Below are positions 61,476-64,000 of a DNA stretch of 64,000 nt, piece by piece (the stretch's first letter is position 1; each line of letters begins with the position of its first letter). The position numbers were made by a program, and so were the translations under genes. The notes beneath the pieces are model-generated. The model had not been told where the DNA came from, did no database searches, and saw only the letters and a list, made by a program, of their open reading frames with translations. The stretch lies in contig NZ_BNBE01000001.1 in assembly GCF_014654895.1 (NCBI RefSeq), positions 3,246,501 to 3,310,500 on the forward strand, written 5' to 3'. This stretch comes from Streptomyces filamentosus (GTDB lineage Bacteria; Actinomycetota; Actinomycetes; Streptomycetales; Streptomycetaceae).

Positions 61476-61495
61476 CGTGTGCGCATGCACACACG
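61476..61495 (+). promoter_or_regulatory. 20-bp near-palindrome upstream of a GNAT gene
   Basis: CGTGTG C GCATGC A CACACG is symmetric except for the single C/A pair. It ends ~54 bp before ATG 61550, upstream of the TACGCT -10 box. Confidence 0.45.
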
Positions 61496-61549
61496 GGAGC
61501 TTGCCGTAACTCGCGGGCGTCCCGGCCCCGTACTCCGTACGCTCGCCGC

Positions 61550-62080
61550 ATGTCCGTCGCACTCGAACGCATCCGCAGTGACCACGCCCCGGCCGTCCTC
61601 GCCTTCGAGGCCGAGAACCGGGCCTTCTTCGCCGGCCGCGTGCCCGACCGGGGCGACGCGTACTTCGCCGACTTCGACACCCGGCACCGGGAGCTGGTCG
61701 AGGCCCAGGAGGCCGGGGAGCTCCACTTCCACGTGCTCGTCGCCGAGGGCGGCGAGGTGCTGGGCCGGATCAACCTCAACGACGTGGACCCGGAGGCGGG
61801 GACCGCCGAGCTCGGCTACCGGCTCGCCGAGAAGGCGACGGGCCGGGGGCTCGCCACGTACGGCGTGCGCGAGGTGATCCGGCGGGCCGCCGAGGAGTAC
61901 GGGCTCCGCCGGCTGACGGCCGTCGTCTCCCACGGCAACGACGCCTCCCGCGCGGTCCTGGCCCGCGCCGGTTTCGGTGCCGTGGGCGGCGTGGTCCTGG
62001 AGACGGGCGAGCTCGGCACCGCCTACGAGCTCGATCTCGGCGGGAGCGCGGGCCGGGAGCGGTCCGGCACCGCGTCGTAG
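61550..62080 (+). CDS. GNAT N-acetyltransferase, RimJ-like
   Basis: A 176-residue acetyltransferase. Recognisable are LERIRSDHAPAVLAFEAENRAFF, LGRINLNDVDPEAGTAELGYRLAEKATGRGLAT (acetyl-CoA loop) and RRLTAVVSHGNDASRAVLARAGF. TACGCT ends six bases before ATG 61550. Its last 58 bp overlap the end of the convergent protease gene, so one of the C-termini is encoded antisense to the other. Confidence 0.9.
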   Translation: MSVALERIRSDHAPAVLAFEAENRAFFAGRVPDRGDAYFADFDTRHRELVEAQEAGELHFHVLVAEGGEVLGRINLNDVDPEAGTAELGYRLAEKATGRGLATYGVREVIRRAAEEYGLRRLTAVVSHGNDASRAVLARAGFGAVGGVVLETGELGTAYELDLGGSAGRERSGTAS

Positions 62081-64000
62081 CCGGGCGGGCTCGCCGCCGG
62101 GGTCCGGTCGAGCAGGGCGAGGGCCCGGTGGACGGCGTCGTCGAGCTGCGCGTGCCGTCCCTCGGCCCAGTCGAGGGGGGTGCGCAGCACGGAGAGGTCG
62201 GGTTCCACGCCGTGGTTCTCCACGGACCAGCCCCACTCGGTGAACCAGGCCGCGTTCATCGGGACGGTGATCTGGGTGCCGTCGCCGAGCTTGTGCCGGC
62301 CGGTCATGCCGACCACCCCGCCCCAGGTGCGCTGGCCGACGACGGGGCCGAGGCCGAGCAGCTTGAACGCGGCGGTGATCATGTCGCCGTCGGAGGAGGT
62401 GGCCTCGTCGGCGAGGGCGACGACCGGGCCGCGCGGGGCGTTGGAGGCGTAGCTGACGGGCTGGGCGTTGCGCGTGAGGTCCCAGCCGATGATCTTGCGG
62501 GTGAGGGTCTCCACGACGAGCTCGCTGATGTGTCCGCCGGCGTTGCCCCGGACGTCCACGATGAGGGCGGGGCGGGAGACCTCCATCCGCAGGTCGCGGT
62601 TGAACTGGGCCCAGCCGGAGCCGCCCATGTCGGGGATGTGGAGGTAGCCGCACCGGCCGCCGCTCAGTTCGCGGACGACGGCCCGCCGTTTGGCGACCCA
62701 GTCCTGATAGCGCAGCGGGCGTTCGTCGACGAGGGGGACGACGGCGACGCGGCGGGAGCGGCCCTCGCCGCCGGCCGGGGTGAAGGTGAGCTCGACGGTG
62801 GTGCCGCCGGTGCCGGCGAGCAGCGGGTAGGGGCCGGCGACGGGGTCGACGGGCCGGCCGTCGACGTGGGTGAGGACGGCGCCCTCGCGGATGCCGGTGC
62901 CGGCGAGCGGCGAGCGGGCCTTGGAGTCGGAGGACTCACCGGGAAGGATCCGCTTCACCACCCAACTGCCGTCGCGGGGAACCAGGTTGGCGCCGAGGAG
63001 GCCCTGGGGGCGCTGGTAGTGCGCCGGGCCCTCGTTGCGCCGGGCGGGGGTGACGTACGCGTGGGAGGTGCCGAGCTCGCCCATGACCTCGCGCAGCAGG
63101 TCGGCGAACTCGTCCGGTGAGGCGACCCGTTCGACCAGCGGCCGGTACTGGTCGAGGATCGCGGTCCAGTCGACGCCGCCCATGCCGGGCTCCCAGAAGT
63201 AGGAGCGGACGATCCTTCCGGCCTCGTCGTAGGCCTGGCGCCATTCGGCGCCGGGGTCGACGTCGTGGAGGATGCGGCGCAGGTCGAGGTAGACGGTGGA
63301 GTCGCCGTCGGCGGGTTCGGTGGCGGGGACGGCCCGCAGCTCGCCCTCGTCGAAGACGACGAGCCGGCTGCCGTCGCCGCTGACGGCGAACCAGTCGAGG
63401 TCGCGGGCGAGTTCGGTGCGGCGGGCCTTGACGACGGAGAAGTGCTCCAGGGTGGGGCGGCCGGAGGTGTCGGCGGGATTGGCGAAGGTCTCGCCGAGGG
63501 CGCCGGAGATGGGCCAGCGCAGCCAGACGAGCCCGCCGCCGGAGACCGGGCAGAGCGCCGAGTACTTGGAGGCGGCGACGGGGAAGGGGGTGACCCGGTC
63601 GGGCAGGCCCTCGATCTCCACGGTGACCGTGCCGTCGCCGCTGTCGGCGCCGTCGTCGGCCGGGTCCATGCCGCCGGCGGCCGGGCGCCCGTCGGGCAGC
63701 AGCGCGAAGGGGGACGGCGTCGCGGAGGACAGCGGCACGAGGTAGGGGCGGCAGCCGAGCGGGAAGGACAGGTCGCCGGTGTGGACGTCGTACACCGGGT
63801 CGAAGCCGCGCCAGGAGAGGAAGGCGAGGTAGCGGCCGTCGCTGGTGAAGACGGGGTTCTCGTCCTCGAAGCGGCCGTTGGTGACGTCGATGACCGTGCG
63901 CGCTCCTGGGCCGGAGATGCGGACGAGCTTGATGGAGCGCAGCGAGCGGCCGATGCCGGGGTGGGACCAGGTGAGCCAGGCGCCGTCCGGGGAGAAGGCG
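62023..64000 (-). CDS. Tricorn-type S41 protease, 5' part outside window
   Basis: The reading frame is open to the window edge, so at least 658 C-terminal residues are visible. The first ~250 look like beta-propeller blades (AFSPDGAWLTWSHPG, NPVFTSDGRYLAFLSWRG), then a helical C1-like domain, a PDZ (LVPRDGSWVVKRILPGE...AVLTHVDGRPVDP), and the catalytic C2 domain. In C2, VDVRGNAGGHISELVV and EATSSDGDMITAAFKLLG hold the serine site, and MNAAWFTEWGWSVENHGVEPD follows. Tricorn protease degrades proteasome-produced peptides in archaea; Streptomyces have related enzymes. Confidence 0.9.
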   Translation of the reverse strand, partial: AFSPDGAWLTWSHPGIGRSLRSIKLVRISGPGARTVIDVTNGRFEDENPVFTSDGRYLAFLSWRGFDPVYDVHTGDLSFPLGCRPYLVPLSSATPSPFALLPDGRPAAGGMDPADDGADSGDGTVTVEIEGLPDRVTPFPVAASKYSALCPVSGGGLVWLRWPISGALGETFANPADTSGRPTLEHFSVVKARRTELARDLDWFAVSGDGSRLVVFDEGELRAVPATEPADGDSTVYLDLRRILHDVDPGAEWRQAYDEAGRIVRSYFWEPGMGGVDWTAILDQYRPLVERVASPDEFADLLREVMGELGTSHAYVTPARRNEGPAHYQRPQGLLGANLVPRDGSWVVKRILPGESSDSKARSPLAGTGIREGAVLTHVDGRPVDPVAGPYPLLAGTGGTTVELTFTPAGGEGRSRRVAVVPLVDERPLRYQDWVAKRRAVVRELSGGRCGYLHIPDMGGSGWAQFNRDLRMEVSRPALIVDVRGNAGGHISELVVETLTRKIIGWDLTRNAQPVSYASNAPRGPVVALADEATSSDGDMITAAFKLLGLGPVVGQRTWGGVVGMTGRHKLGDGTQITVPMNAAWFTEWGWSVENHGVEPDLSVLRTPLDWAEGRHAQLDDAVHRALALLDRTPAASPPGYDAVPDRSRPALPPRSSS

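Noticed and set aside
1..64000. bldA-dependent genes (TTA codons)
   Set aside because: I looked for in-frame TTA in the called genes and noticed none, but this was by eye and not exhaustive.

Overview
The window looks like a chromosomal segment of a Streptomyces or very close relative. The DNA is extremely GC-rich, with third codon positions nearly all G or C, so almost every real gene is mirrored by long spurious frames. The marker genes are Streptomyces-type: an HrdD-like group 2 sigma factor, the hyphal division protein SepX/GlpR beside a gephyrin-like MoeA (Glp), a DUF6227 protein, paired TetR/WYL/MarR regulators with efflux pumps, and a tricorn-type protease. I saw no rRNA, CRISPR array, integrase or transposase. 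Two tRNA genes are present: Arg-CCU and Ala-CGC.

Layout. 1-5.6 kb: the end of a polytopic membrane protein, signal peptidase I, and a valyl-tRNA synthetase of the archaeal type. 5.6-8.1 kb: small, poorly known genes, including a frameshifted DUF4240 gene, then tRNA-Arg with an unusually perfect terminator palindrome. 8.2-16.6 kb: an acyl-CoA synthetase, a secreted M6-type metalloprotease, TetR plus efflux pump, MarR plus DODA-type dioxygenase, and a questin-oxidase-like protein. 17-21 kb: hrdD behind a clear SigR-type promoter, a cluster of palindromic intergenic repeats, and a WYL regulator divergent from a second efflux pump. 21-24.3 kb: an exported collagen-like protein divergent from a family 2 glycosyltransferase, then DUF6227. 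24.4-26.8 kb: P1-family peptidase and LtrA-like membrane protein.

26.8-41 kb is the most striking part, a low-oxygen and nitrogen-oxide island. It holds a sirohydrochlorin chelatase, a NirB-NirD fusion nitrite reductase, NarK, pyruvate formate-lyase with its activase, and a tightly coupled five-gene operon. That operon encodes a NarI-like membrane cytochrome, a nitrate-reductase-like molybdenum subunit, a four-cluster ferredoxin, a Rieske protein with a twin-arginine-like leader, and a small membrane protein. Together these could import nitrate, reduce it at a quinol-linked membrane complex, reduce nitrite with siroheme made from the chelatase product, and run fermentative pyruvate cleavage. 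This is inference from gene content. The catalytic motifs are visible; the assembled complex is not an architecture I can name.

41-57 kb: mechanosensitive channel, SAF-domain protein, FmdB zinc ribbon, MFS permease, K+/H+ antiporter (probable CTG start), penicillin acylase, 5-formyl-THF cyclo-ligase, then galU-glp(moeA)-moaC-mogA-GNAT and sepX/glpR, linking molybdenum cofactor genes to cell division. tRNA-Ala and exonuclease III follow. 57-61 kb: a MerR regulator divergent from a Baeyer-Villiger-type monooxygenase / alpha-beta hydrolase / SDR operon reminiscent of mycobacterial mymA. 61-64 kb: a small charged protein, a GNAT enzyme and the C-terminal two thirds or so of a tricorn-type protease running off the edge.

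A window-wide feature is that at least a dozen genes have a -10-like hexamer (TANNNT or CANNNT) ending 6 or 7 bases before the start codon, which predicts leaderless mRNAs. All functional statements come from reading motifs and context; nothing was searched or computed.
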